From: Hydractinia symbiolongicarpus
Taxonomy: Eukaryota > Cnidaria > Hydrozoa > Anthoathecata > Hydractiniidae
Direction of reading: 5' to 3'
Assembly (NCBI RefSeq): GCF_029227915.1
Contig: NC_079879.1
Coordinates: 33,484,501-33,548,500, forward strand
Length of the DNA: 64,000 nucleotides
Under the pieces are notes generated by a model. It was not told the DNA's origin. It was given only the letters and a program-made list of their open reading frames with translations, and searched no databases. Both the position numbers and the translations under genes were made by a program. Shown piece by piece: positions 1 through 12,600 of the stretch (position 1 is the first letter of the stretch; each line of letters opens with the position of its first letter).

Positions 1-1275
1 TCTGAAGGCTATTTTCCACTTCAAGAAAAATTTCAGCGGAAAAAAATAGATAAGAGCAGAACAGAGAATTTTCTACTCGAAAGTTCCACTTCATTTTATT
101 GCACACCTTTTAATATAGAAATACACTTTGCCCAATTCTCAGGAAATAAAATAATCTGATTGGCGAACGAATTTTCTACCTGTCGTTTGCGCACAGAAAG
201 GAAAAAAGAAGTTGATATTTTATTCCAGCTTGTTTACGTTGCTCAAGGGGTATATATATCGTACAATGATCATCAATGATGATATTGTGCATCTTTGTCT
301 CCATGGATTATTTCTCTTTTCCATATGAGAAATGACGGCGAACAATTCATATCGAGAAAAGGCGTAAAACCATATTGTGATGAATCAACAAAAAAATTCA
401 AGAATATTTTGAAGTGGAAAATGGCTATTAGCTATTGCTTAAAAACTTGAAGTTTGAAGTTCACGATTTCGAATCCTACCCTATTCGAAAATTTAATTTC
501 AATTACCTAACACTTTGTCGGCCATGATACATTAATAAAACCAAAATTATCAGTGCATTTAAAATTAGAATGCAATATATGAATTCGAATTGCAGAAAGA
601 ATTTTCTCCAATAGACCTAAAAATTTGTTCGAATTGAGTTTTCGAATTAGTTAGGGAACTTTGAAAAAGGGAAATGAAATAAAAAGATAGGAGATATATC
701 GCAGTGAGCTAAAATTAGGGAGATATTGGATTGCAGAGATTTTTCTTTTTGATTTTCTTAATAAAATTCGTTGACGGACTTGGTATAGCCACACCAAACT
801 CCGTATAGCAGTAAAACTCTATATAAATGACACACTTTGTTGTACGTTGTAGCCGCGTAATTCCGAGAAGTTAATTCTCCATCGTGGGTGTTGGCATAAA
901 AAATGTATAGTTTTCTTTCTTTTTATCATTATGCCACGCCAGTAATACTCAGATAGCTTACATGGATAAATCAATTTAACTAAACTAATCTGTGATTTAC
1001 AGTTAAATTAAAAGTTTTAAGTTGATAAATCATAAATTCAATATATTTCATAAGGAAGGGAAGGTAAATAAACATCTTGCTTACAGGCTGGATAGGCAAG
1101 ACAAGCGGTAAAACAATCAAAATGGCTTAAAATTAAATACACGATCGTTGATCAGAAGTTAAATTCCAGGGCATTTTCAACTTATTCGCAGTAAGAAAAG
1201 ATGTTTTTTTATATTTTAATATTTTGTATAATTTAAGTTATTTATTTTCTTAAAATCTCATTTATATTTTTCCAG
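1..1275. other. Gene-free AT-rich DNA
   Basis: No coding exon, RNA gene or complete repeat could be supported here. A short Cys-free, low-complexity AT-rich sequence dominates. The first bases contain a motif (TTTCAGCGGAAAAA) that recurs in the tandem repeat near 30.2 kb, so part of this may be old repeat DNA. It could also be intron of the gene whose possible last exon follows. Confidence 0.4.
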
Positions 1276-1415
1276 CTGCCCGTCTTAGAGCTAGAGAGTT
1301 TGCCATCCCTCCTATAAATGAATTCCAGCGTGAACGTTTTTTGTTTACTTTACTACTAGGATTTGGTGAAGAGATGTCTCTTCCTGTAGATTTTTTCTCA
1401 CAGAAACATTGTTAA
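1276..1415 (+). CDS. Candidate terminal exon of an unidentified upstream gene
   Basis: A polypyrimidine tract and TTTTTCCAG acceptor precede about 45 open codons ending in TAA. The reading (entering in phase 2: ..ARLRAREFAIPPINEFQR..) looks protein-like, with a charged amphipathic start and a hydrophobic FLFTLLLGF stretch. No upstream exon of this gene was identified in the window, so this would be the 3' end of a gene that starts before position 1 or is unrecognised in the first kilobase. I do not recognise the family. It could also be a chance open frame after a cryptic acceptor. Confidence 0.3.
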
Positions 1416-1823
1416 GGTTATAAACTATTGTCAAGTGTAGATTGATGACTTCCTTTTTATCTGAATTTGTTTAAAGACCTAAAAAGAGTGCCTTGGTGTT
1501 AAGAAATGGACTGCAAATAACTTTGCTTCACCTCTAGTGTCCCTATCTTTTTTCCTGCCATGCAAATGTCAAATCCGAAAAAGCTTACTGCTGAAAATGT
1601 AAACAAAGAACTTCATCTATTCAGACCTATCAAGTTTAGTGCTTGCAACAAAAACAACTTTCATTACGTTTCGCAGACTTTCCACCAATGACTCGGGATT
1701 TCAGCAGATCCCAGAGTACTGTTTTACTGTGATGATTTCAATTGGAAAAGAGTTTCCACATAAAGCATTGCATTGTTATTTGGCTTTATAAGACGTTTTA
1801 TTGTGTGACGTTGTGATGTTTAT

Positions 1824-2127
1824 AGCAGTGCTGTAGCTTAGTGGTTATAACTCTCATACTTTGTGCGAGAGACTAGGATTCGATTCCCCTTGACGTTGAT
1901 TCAATATGGGCATAAATGTAATCATAGCTCCGCGTTAACCCAAGTAATGTGAGGAAGTTTGGGGAGATGGCACAATGTGTAGGCCGTTGGATGTTGCAGG
2001 GAGTTGTCTGGTATATAAATACTGTAGGACTCCCCATCTAAGCTATAGCCCCTTCTGGAAATAATAGACAGGGAATATCTCTCGATATTTGTGAGGCTAG
2101 CCATGTAAAATATGCATAAACATTTAT
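1824..2127 (+). repeat. tRNA-derived SINE, full-length copy A
   Basis: The head resembles a tRNA promoter: an A-box-like TAGCTTAGTGG and a B-box-like GATTCGATTCCCC. The body (GATGGCACAATGTGTAGG, GTTGGATGTTGCAGGGAG, ATATTTGTGAGGCTAGCCATG) recurs in at least five other places in this window on both strands. Pol III-type head plus shared body is the normal structure of a SINE. The copy is diverged and its ends are approximate. Confidence 0.8.
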
Positions 2128-3311
2128 AGTTGGTACCCTAATTAAAAAGTAAATGCACTTCAAAATGTAGCTAATTGGCAAAGATTAACCAGTATTTAAA
2201 ACATATATATTAAAAAGATTTGAAGCCAGAAATCATATAATTGGCATGCTTGGGGCATGCTTACCCAAGTTCAAAATAGCGGTGTAATAAAAAATAATCT
2301 GCCTACTGACCCTTGATTGGTTAAAAAATAATAATAATAATAATAAATATTTAAAGTGGCTAGCCCAGAAAATCACAAAAACCTATAGTTAGTGGATTGT
2401 TTCCACTGGGGGCCACTAGAACAAAAAAGAAACAAAAAATGATAAACCTTAGACTGCCTCAGCTCAATCAAACATAGTAACATTTATAATCTGTGAAAAT
2501 TGAAAAGAAAAAGAATAAAAAACAAAAACTAAAAAATTAAAAAGTGATCTCCATTAGAATTTGCCAAATACATTAGAGATGGAAGTCTTAAACGAAAGCA
2601 GACTTCCATCAAAAAACGGTATCACACACGATAACGCCTCAGTCAGAATAAGAAGTTTCTGGGTGGGTAGGTTTTGAAGTTTGACATTTCTTCTGTGGTG
2701 ATTTGACTTTAAAGGACCATTTATAAAAAGATAAAAATATACAAAAAAAAGTTTCTTAATGTTTTCTTCTTTTGGTTGCAAATTTCATCTCCATTCTGAA
2801 TTTTTGTACTTTCTATTGTACCACCGGTTTTGCATATTTTAGTGAGCGTTAGACACACTAGCGAGCAAAAATTCAAATCAGAGACGAGCAACAAGGTTGA
2901 GGTAACAACATCATGAATGCCTTTGTGTCTGGTACTTCCAGAATAATAAAACTATTGTGTTTTATTTGTCGCACATTGACATGTTTAGTTTGGAGGGTTG
3001 TTTGGTTTAGGTGGGTGGATTTGAGAAGGAAACATCAAATTTATGTTTCTCATGTCAGCATGGGTATGAATGCTGCTCCTACCGCCAAACCTTCTTGTGC
3101 AAGGTAGACAACCACAATAATGTGGTGATAAAGTCATCACAATTTTTTTGTTGCACTCTCCTCAGAGATGCCATTTTTCGATGTACATTGTTCTACACAG
3201 TATAAATAAAAGTATATTTGCGCCCATTGAGCTACTAATTATCATACTTTTTTCCTGTATAAGCGTGAGGTATATGTAGCGTGTAGGCTGGGTCAAAATC
3301 CACATTGTGTG
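2128..3311. other. Intergenic, no gene recognised
   Basis: The stretch holds a short (AAT)n run near 2326-2345 and several small open frames on both strands without recognisable domains or splice context. One frame around 3011-3205 is rich in cysteine but matches nothing I know. I see no supported gene. Confidence 0.4.
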
Positions 3312-4530
3312 CAGGCCTTGCCATGAGCAAATAACCTCCCGAGCAATTAATTGCTTGCGTCAGAGTGTCTACGCGAGCAATTTTGCTCGCCATATTTTTC
3401 GCTAAAAAAAACTTTACATTTAGTCTTTCAGGGCACACACCTAAAACATCTGCCACATTTCCAGTTTGGTCGGACATGTCTGTAGCTCGTTTTGAACTTT
3501 CGTCGGTTAAAACGTCCGATAGATTTCCGTTTTGGTCGGACCCTTTGATATCTCAGAATTATTGGATAGTCCTAGTCCTTTAAATCCACAAGCAAGCCTA
3601 TTCATAACCAACCTGACCATTCTAGCTAATTCACTGACTCCTGACTTAGTTAAAAAACTACGTAGACATAAATCTCTTTTGCCCGGCCCCTTCGTCATTG
3701 GTAACCAGGTCTTACACAAGAAATCCAGCCATGCGGTTCTGAACTAATGCAGAGGTAAACGCTGACGGAGCACGGATGAGCAAGTCTGCAAAACTGCACT
3801 TACAGGCAGAACAGACAATTTATCATGCATTTATTTGTAGATAATTTCTTCATTTGACGAAACAATTGGAAACAATAGCAGGTGCAAATTTAATAGATTA
3901 TTTTCTTTATGCCGCAACTGTTATTCAAACAATTTTAAAAACGAAACCCACGTGCGGTATAAATTTTTTTCTGTATAAATTTTATGTACCTGACGTGTAC
4001 CTTTTAAAAAGAGAAAGTTTTATTTAAACCACATGGTTAAAATTTTTTTTTAATTTGAAAACGAAGCATATTTTTTCCTATTTGCTTGTGATGACCTGAA
4101 AAATAAACAGTAAATTTATGAAAACGACAGTATAGTCATGCATACTATTTCGGACATGTAGAAAAGGAAGTTAAGATTGAGAGAGTCGCTATACCAGTAG
4201 ACGCTCAACCATCGTGTTTGGGGTTCACGATTAAAAACGTCCCTCCATTTTTCTACTGCAAAATGAATGCGCAACAAAGATTACCTTAATGCCTGTATCG
4301 CACGCGTTTCATAAAATGGTGAATGAACTGTTTTGCACGATGGGTGGAAAATAATCACACCAAATATCTTTTCAGTTTCACTTTAAAAGACCAATTAATT
4401 CTTGAGAATAAGGCTTACATTTATCTCAAAATGTTAATATTTCCGCGAGGATAATAATGCTCAGGTAACGAGCATTTACGCGAGCACTATGCGGGCGCGC
4501 ACAATTACTCGCGACTCATGGCAAGGCCTG
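3312..4530. mobile_element. Non-autonomous DNA transposon with perfect 16-bp TIRs
   Basis: The sequence CAGGCCTTGCCATGAG at the left end is repeated as an exact reverse complement at the right end, 1.2 kb away. Both ends are flanked by GTGTG, a possible 5-bp target duplication. The right end lies inside a SINE copy, so the element may have jumped into it. Small open frames inside (for example 3532-3747 on the plus strand) have no recognisable transposase motif. The family is unknown; a CAGG-type terminus is seen in hAT elements, but the 8-bp duplication expected of hAT is not seen. Confidence 0.5.
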
Positions 4531-4669
4531 GTGTGCCATCTCACCCATTTCCCTAACATGGCTGGGGTTACCCCAAGGCTATGGTGTTGTATTGAATCAC
4601 CATCAAGGGGAATTGAACCCAGGTTTCCTGCACAAAGCGCGAAAGTTATAACGAATAAGCTATGGTGCC
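4531..4669 (-). repeat. SINE copy B, head half, reverse strand
   Basis: The reverse complement gives the same tRNA-like head (A-box-like TAGCTTATTCG, B-box-like GGTTCAATTCCCC) and first part of the body as the other copies. The rest of the body is missing, because the TIR element to its left begins exactly where the body should continue. Confidence 0.75.
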
Positions 4670-5429
4670 AAATTCTAAAAAAAATTATCTAGTACTGGAC
4701 AAATTGCATGTTGGACTTATATACTTCATAAATTAAGTCCAACACACAATTTGAGCGGTACTATATATATGTATATATATGTGATTATACAGGATATATA
4801 TGTGCGATATATTTGGATGGTACGTGTATGGTACTGTATTTACGGTACCGCTTAAATGTAACTTTACATGTACACAATAGTTATCACCTTCGCACAAGCT
4901 TTCAGTAACATCTGAAATTTCATTGTCATTGTTAACCTATATTGTTAAATACCGGAGCTATTTTTGTATGTCAAAAACATTAGAGTTCATGCTTCCAGGG
5001 CATTTCTTGAATAAAACTATGCCAGAGCTACAAAAAGCACCCGCTAAAAATATTAAGAGTACTATGAGTGAAAAATCGCAATTGTTAGCAAAATCTAGTG
5101 TGATGTGAATATTTGCAAGTGTGATACACACTTACTTTTTTTGATTACCCAACGTTAAGCTGTATAGAAATGATGTTTGAATACTAAGTCTTGAAAGAAA
5201 AATATAATTAAAGGAAATATTACAGGAAAATTTTGATTTGTCCACTCTCATTGTGTATTAACAAAAATTTTTTTATAAAACAACTTTTTTTAGTATTAAT
5301 ACAATTAATAAGATGCATGCAACTATATCCTACCCTTTGCCACAATTTATTTTATCATGTACACTGCGATTGCTGAGATATAAATGGATAACAAAATTGT
5401 ATAAACATTAGAAAAGAATGTTGTGTACA

Positions 5430-5990
5430 TCGCTGTTACACACATCATCATCATCATTTATCATTCTTGGTCCGTTTTCCATGCTAGCATGGGTTGGACG
5501 GGGTATATTAATGACCCTCTTCCAATCTGATCTAGACTGTGTTAGATCTAAACTCAACTTCCTCTGTATCAAGTCTGTCCTTATAACCTCCTGCCAAGTC
5601 TTTTTCGGTCTGCCTCTGGGCTTTTCCCCAGGAACTATGAAGTCTCTACACTTTCTTACCCAATTATCCTCCTCCATTCTTTCCAAGTGCCCCAGCCAAT
5701 TCAATCTTCTTATCTGGATAACATCTTTAGTTCTACGGAGACTTAGCCTGCTTCTTAGCTGATCTGAGCTTTTTCTGTCTATCAGACTGGCGTTACACAT
5801 CCACCTAACCATTCTCATATCATTCCTTTCTAAACGGTCAAGATCTTCCTGCTTCACTGCCCATGTCTCACTACCGTATAACATAACACATCTTACACAG
5901 ACCTCATACAACCTACCTTTTACCTCAATTGACAGGACTCTGCTAGTCAACAAAGGAAGTAACTCTCTGAACTTTTTCCAATCAGTGATA
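5430..5990 (-). mobile_element. 3' fragment of a LINE (reverse-transcriptase C-terminal region)
   Basis: On the minus strand an open frame ending near 5408 encodes the C-terminal region that follows the polymerase in RTE-like and related LINEs: LYGSETWAVKQ, then RMVRWMCNASLIDR, RRLNWLGHLERM and a basic GEKPRGRPKKTW block. The catalytic YADD region is absent, so this is a 5'-truncated copy. The frame runs into a (TCA)n stretch near 5443-5460, like the simple-repeat 3' tail of these elements. The clade assignment is uncertain. Confidence 0.75.
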
Positions 5991-6648
5991 ATTATGTTGT
6001 TTCTTTTTATGCCAAAAAAACTTAAATATACATAAAAATTTTTAGGTTTAATAGCCTTTTTCATTGCTCAATAACATTTTAAAAAAAGAAAAAATTCACG
6101 ACTGTAATTATATAGCTCATAAACATCGCAAAATCCATTGTTATATTATGGGATCAATAAAAGAAAAGAAAAGAAAAAAAAGAAAACACATCTTACAGAG
6201 TTAAAAAATCCCTGTATTCCGTTCTAAAATGACAAGAAAGCAGATGTATGATTCCTAAAAATTGTTCTATTTAGTTCTTAAATGACCAGAAAACGATCCT
6301 ACAAAGCTTAAAGATCGCTGTATATCGTTATTAAATATAGCAATGGAAACTACTATTTTTAATTGTGGTAAAAAGTATCAAAACCAAGTTGCGTCCGTTT
6401 ATTTAAAAACATACAAATTTACATAGCTTTCGTGATCGCTAGCGCTTTAAAAAAATAGCTTGCATGTTACAGTTAGAACAAAAGGCTTTATCATATCTTT
6501 TTGTTATGGTTTGCGCGCGATGATGATATAGAAAACATGTAAATATATTCACATACATGTAAAGTTACATTCTAGCAGTACTGTATGTGTATGATTTATT
6601 AGATATGTGGCCAGATATTTCTACTAATGTTTATTTTTTATTTTTTAG

Positions 6649-9600
6649 ATGGACAGTGAGTTACGGAAACAGCTTGGACTTAGAAAATGTATCCTTTTTT
6701 CTGCTTAGTAAAAATTATGAATGTGAACTACTCATGTCGACATTTTACAAATTAATTTTCGTGGTTTGTTGATTTGCAGAAAAATTAGTTCTTGAACAGA
6801 TTTAAACTGCTAAAGTGGTGGGTTTTTAAAACATCCTAACAAAAATGACTTTTTTAGTAAATATATTACACTTTCAAAAGCATCAAAGATACTTCGAGCA
6901 TTACCCTAAAAATCTATGAATATTTGCAAATTTTATCTTTTGTTAGGATTTTTTTATGTTTTGAAATAGATAAAAAGCACAAAATTTACAAAAAAATGTA
7001 CCTGTAAAAATTATACTTCCCTTAAGTTAATTTGCGTTTTGTGTGCCCTGAAATAGCTGCACAAAAAATTAATGCTTGGATATAAAATATATTAGCTGTT
7101 AAGGGAAAACCACTTAATTATTAAACCAAATGTTGCTGAAACTTAACTTAGCAAATTTTCATATTCCACAACATGATTAATTAGGGTTAATGCCTGGCAT
7201 TGACCATTCGATATATTGTGACTTTTTGTCATAATGTTGTCCTTATTACCTAAGCACACAGCCTATTGAACATTTAACACATGCAATAATCAAAGCCTTG
7301 GTAATATTACTTTTCACTGGATACTCGCATTTGCCATTCAACGAAATGTGGCTGCTACTTGCTTTTTTGCTTTGATTGAAATAAAAACACAGGCTTTCAT
7401 GCTGAACTCATGCTTCCTATAAACTATACCAGTACACTTAAAAGTCTACCTAGCCACATTTAGTATAAAGCATTAGAAGCACACATCTGTTGCTTGTTGA
7501 TATGTTAGCTATATGTCACCATGAATTAATTAAATTAATAAAATTATTTATTACTGTGACAAATTCGGGTTCTTTAGTACCCCACTGTTGAACGTGTGAT
7601 TTAAGTTCAAAGATTGTTATAGCTCAATTCTTCAAACACAGGTACAATATATACCAAAGAGTTCATAAATGTATTCCTGTTACTAAAGAAATATATACAT
7701 GTTTTAAATTGTAAGCAGAAAACATGGTATTTTCTTAACATATAAACAAAGCTTTACAAATCCTTGAACAAAGTGCAAGCCCAGGGTATCGTTCTGCATC
7801 TCCTTTGAAAAAAGAGGCTGGTACACCAATGCCATTTCTACCAAGGAGCAGAATCAAAGAAAGTTTATGTAAGTATAAAGATGTAAGATGATTATTTGTA
7901 ACCTGAAAGTAATTGCAAGAACATGAAATTTAAAGTGATTGTTTAATTGGAGAATATAAATGCTGTCCTTTTCATTGTTGTTTAGAATGGGGAACATTTA
8001 AAAACTGTTCTCACCTTTGTCACCTCTCTTGTTCACCAAATAAACTTCTCCCCTTCTCTAAACACAAAGACACATAGTTGCCACATCTCTTAAATAACCT
8101 AAAAAAATCACCAATATCTTTCCCTCCCTCCATAATTTTTAGATGTCCCCATGTTAAACTCTCGACTCTCGTTTTAAGTAATATGAACAAGGCTGGAGAG
8201 TTTAATAGTATTTTTATTAAAAAGTAAGATGTAATGTATAGTTCTGGCCTTTTTAATAATTTTATGGTTTTTATTTATTTTTATAGTTGATGATGAACCA
8301 TCAACATTTCTAGTAAGTACTTTCATATTTGTCTAAAGGCCACTTTTCACCAGTCTCAATTATTTGTGTATAGGTGTTGTTTCTTAAATTTCCCTGTTTA
8401 TTAAGTGCTTACTTAGGGTGTGGAGGTTTTTTTTAAAGATGTAGTTGCTTATATTTAATGGGTTTGTGGATACAAAAGTGTCAAAAGTTATTAGAGGTTT
8501 TACAGAGTTTAGAGAAACTAATTTATAGCTTTATAAGAGTAACTCTAATCTTTTTTATATGATAGCGGAAGTGCAATGGATTAAAAGTTAAAAATTGTTT
8601 AAAAATAACAGCAAGTTTTAATAATGTTCATTACAAAAATCCATGATTTCTTAAAAGAACCATAATGGAAGGAAGACAAAAACCCAACACAGGAATCAAA
8701 TGGGGTTCTCATTCATTTTACCATATAATCCTATAGTGCTGTGGAAAGGTTTATGTAACAGAGCAGTAATGCAATTTTTTAACAAAAGACTAAGGACAAA
8801 TTTGTCAATAAAGTGGAATAATAGCCTAACAATTTGCATACTTGTAATTTAACAAATTTTTTTATTGATTGATCGACAAAGAATCAAAATACTAATTATA
8901 ACTACAAATGGTAAACAATGTTTTGCTGTTGGTTTTTAGTTTCATCTCTGTAATAATACAGAGACTGTGTGTGTCTGTATGTCTGTAACAGGCAAAGTGT
9001 ATGTGTTTATTTTCCTTTGATCTAGCTAAAAATGTTATGTCTTAAATGTTAAATTTTCTGACGTTACGGCATGACGTCAATAACACTACTTTAACGTCAA
9101 TATCCTATATTAAATTATTGAAGCCATTACAGTGCACCTAAACCTTTGAAGGCAAATAACTTGGAAACGAGATGGTGACGTCAATGATTTTTCACCGTGT
9201 GGGTAACTAGGGACTACCTGGGACCAATTTGGATAAGTTTTCTAAAACTGGGTCCCTAAATCTGTTTCGGAATGGACGGGTTGATGACATCATCAAAAAA
9301 CCTTCAAACTCTAATATCTCTGCAACCGTTTGTCAAAAGTACATGATCCTATACATTTTCTTGATCACTATTTCAACATCTATACGATGAAGGCAACATG
9401 TATACCAATTTATAAAAAAAGTTTTGGGTATTTAACGGGCCATTGCTGATGTCAACAAAATTTTTAAACTGTGTTATATCTCATTAACCGTTCATCAAAA
9501 GTACATGATCATATACATTTTCTTGATCAGCAGTTTAAGCTCTACACAATAGAGCAATGCAAATAGAAGGTTCTAATTTCTTTTGTGGGTGAATTGCTGA

Positions 9601-12600
9601 GGTCATCAAAATTCAAATTACGCTTCTTTTTCATTTTTATCCCACCTTAGTGGATTTTTCCACGGGCTTTATCGACTAGTTGACAAATAATTCTTTCCTT
9701 GTTGTTTGTTCTAACAATAAAATAAATCTAGTGTGGACTCCACAATGGAAAATTAAATTTCAATTGTATAGACTATAATGGTAGTCTGTGATTGTTAAAA
9801 AAATATGTCCTGTACCATGGACTATCGTGATCCTTGTGTAATAATGAAAAGAAAAAGAAACACAATGTTAACTGAGCTAAACAGTGTATGCTCACTGGCA
9901 TTTACCCAGATTCTATAGTTGATTTAGAGGTATGGTAAGATACAATTTTTCCAAAATCTGATTTGACAGTTTTAGTGTAACTATCAAGTTGTATAATTTG
10001 TCACCATTTAATTAGAATAAATAGGTTTAGGTGTTTCTTTTAAGCTTTAGTTCTGTGGAGAAAAAAATTATACCAGTTGCGTGCCAGTAATAAGGAAATT
10101 TGAAAGTCTTTATAGAGAACATATAGTTTCTAATACCTTTATTGCTGTGTTATTTATATTCTTTTTTGAAGTAACTACCATTTTTTTGAAGATTTAGAGG
10201 AGAGACTATTACATTGTCATTAAAAAATGGCTTCATAACAATTTTTATATTTTGCATGCATATATAGAAGGGTGCGATGTTTGTTGCATGACATGTGATG
10301 TACCACGTGCCATTTTGTTTGCCGTTATGCTTAAAAAATATTTTTATGAGAACAATAAAAGTCTAAATAACAGTCTCCTTGTTCCTAGAATTTTAAATAT
10401 TTAATTATCTGTCTAGAGAAACACTTCTTTAAATGATTCTGCTAAACCACTTTACAATGACAGTCCAAGTAGCTTTGGGGTAAGTATTGTATTAAGTTTT
10501 TGTTTATTGATGTCATTTTCATTGTTCCTTATATAATTTGCCAGACAGTATCTCAGAATCAATTTGTAGCATAATAATGATATATAATTTACTATGTTAA
10601 TTCATTTTAGAAGTCTTTCAATGTAACTTCACATCCCAATCAAAGTTTTAACAGTAAGAATGCATCCTTTGCAATGGAAAAAGATACTGGCATTGAAGGT
10701 AAAACCTTTTAAATTTCTGCCATTGAAGTTTTTAAATTACTTTTTGTATCTTATTCTTTATGCTTGCAAAGAAGCTTTGTATTGCTGTGTAATGTCCTCT
10801 GAAGAAGCTAGCCAACAGTATGAATTGCATGTGCTCAAGGATGGGTGCTATTTTTGATGCACATATTTCAGACGTGAAATGTTCAGACTAGGCTAGCTAA
10901 CAAATCAAATTCTGGTGTCATCCTAACTGAAAAAACTTCAATTTAAATAAAATGCAATTTTGTGTAAACCATCGAGATCATTGGATGGGAAATCTAATTA
11001 ATTATCTCTGATAATCATGGAAAGTGATCTGGTGACCATTATTTTTTGTTATAGTTAATTCTTTTTCCTTCTATTTTAGGTTGTACTGATATGTTTTCAG
11101 ATTTCATGCAACTTTATTGCAACCATCCTCATTCAGCAGATGTGTTTGAACTCATTGAACAGTATGAGGAGGTATTTTAATATACATGCATCATATCAGT
11201 CCTTAATAGGCCACCCTATCTTAATAGGCCACCCTATATGCATACTGTATTAGAAGTATCGTCAGACGTGATGTTGTATAAAATTGTAACACTTCCATCA
11301 ATATTTAGCTTTGTAATAACTTTTTAGATTTGTCGAAAAAATATTAAAACTCTAGTATCATATATACACAAGAATGATCCTACAAGAAAAAGGTATGGTT
11401 AGTTTGTGTTAGGTGTGAAAAACTATGTTCTGCTGTAAGTGTGAGTATGAACATAAAAAAAAGTTCAAATGATCTCTTAAATTGATTTTACTGAAGTGAT
11501 ATTACACACTTACAAAGTAAGTTGTACTATAAAAAACTTATGTGAACTTTTTTAAAGATCACACTGGTCTGACATTCAACCTGCCTCTAGGTTTGATCAA
11601 TTCTTACAGAAAAAGCGCAGTACTTACTTAATGTTACAAGGCGACACAATGATTTAATTTAGATTAAAGAAAGCAGTTAATTTGTTGAACCAATTGTACC
11701 AAGAGTGTTATACATGGCGCCTGCTTGGCTCCCTCTTCAGGTAGGAGCATATCATAAAAGAGTTCATGTTAAGGTTGCTAGTTTGTGTTTGATTAAAAGG
11801 TTTGACATTTTGAAGGCAGTTATGTTCAAAACATTCCAGTGTTTTATAAACTTACTCTTTAGCATTAGTGATGACTTGACTTGCATGATAAATTTTTAGA
11901 GATACGGTAATGAGTTAAGTTAACTTGCAAAAATATCTATTGTCACTTGGCTAAATTTTAATAATGATGTGGACTCTATAACCTTGGTTTCACTCTGGAA
12001 ATTTAAACATTTTTCTAACAAAACTTCCCGTAATTTAATATTTTTTGTTTGTTACTTTTAAAAATGGCATTGGTGAATGAGTGCTTTTTCAAAATACTGT
12101 GTCAATGCAATGAAAATTTTGTAAACTGTATCAGAATCTTATGAGATTTAGTTTGAGATATAGTGAATCCGAATCTATAATTTCATAGGTGCTAACTTTC
12201 CTTAGAGATAAAAACAACCATCTTATAAAACCAGATAAATATTGTCTTGTTTTAAGGTATGTCACAACCAAATCGAAAATATGTATGCAATTTATTTTAC
12301 CTTTTTTTTAAATCATAGGGATCGAATATTGTCAGAAAGCATGGGAGTGGAAATGGAGTTAGAAGAAGCATCTATAGTATTCTTTTTATGTTATTTTTAT
12401 TTTTATTGTCCCTTAAAATCAAAAAGTTCTAGAATTTCTAAGCCTTTCTGTAATGTTTAGGATTCTGCGAAAAGTGAGAAGTTAATTGTAGAACGGTTGT
12501 TTGAACACGAAGCATCAACAAGGCAATGCCAAATTATTGTTGACTGGCTGGAAAGAAACATGCAAGACAAGTTAGAAGACCTTCATGCAACAGATAATCT

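Noticed and set aside
1826-1890. Possible tRNA gene
   Set aside because: The A and B boxes belong to the SINE head; cloverleaf pairing is not preserved and the body is the repeated SINE.
3235-3747. Overlapping open frames on both strands near 3.2-3.7 kb
   Set aside because: No domain, no splice context and they lie in the TIR element; not enough to call a gene.
12189-12256. Exon-like segment ([15 protein letters not shown]..) between NUP107 exons at 11663-11740 and 12319-12376
   Set aside because: Including it would break the good match to the conserved [11 protein letters not shown] junction, and the two flanking exons already join in phase.
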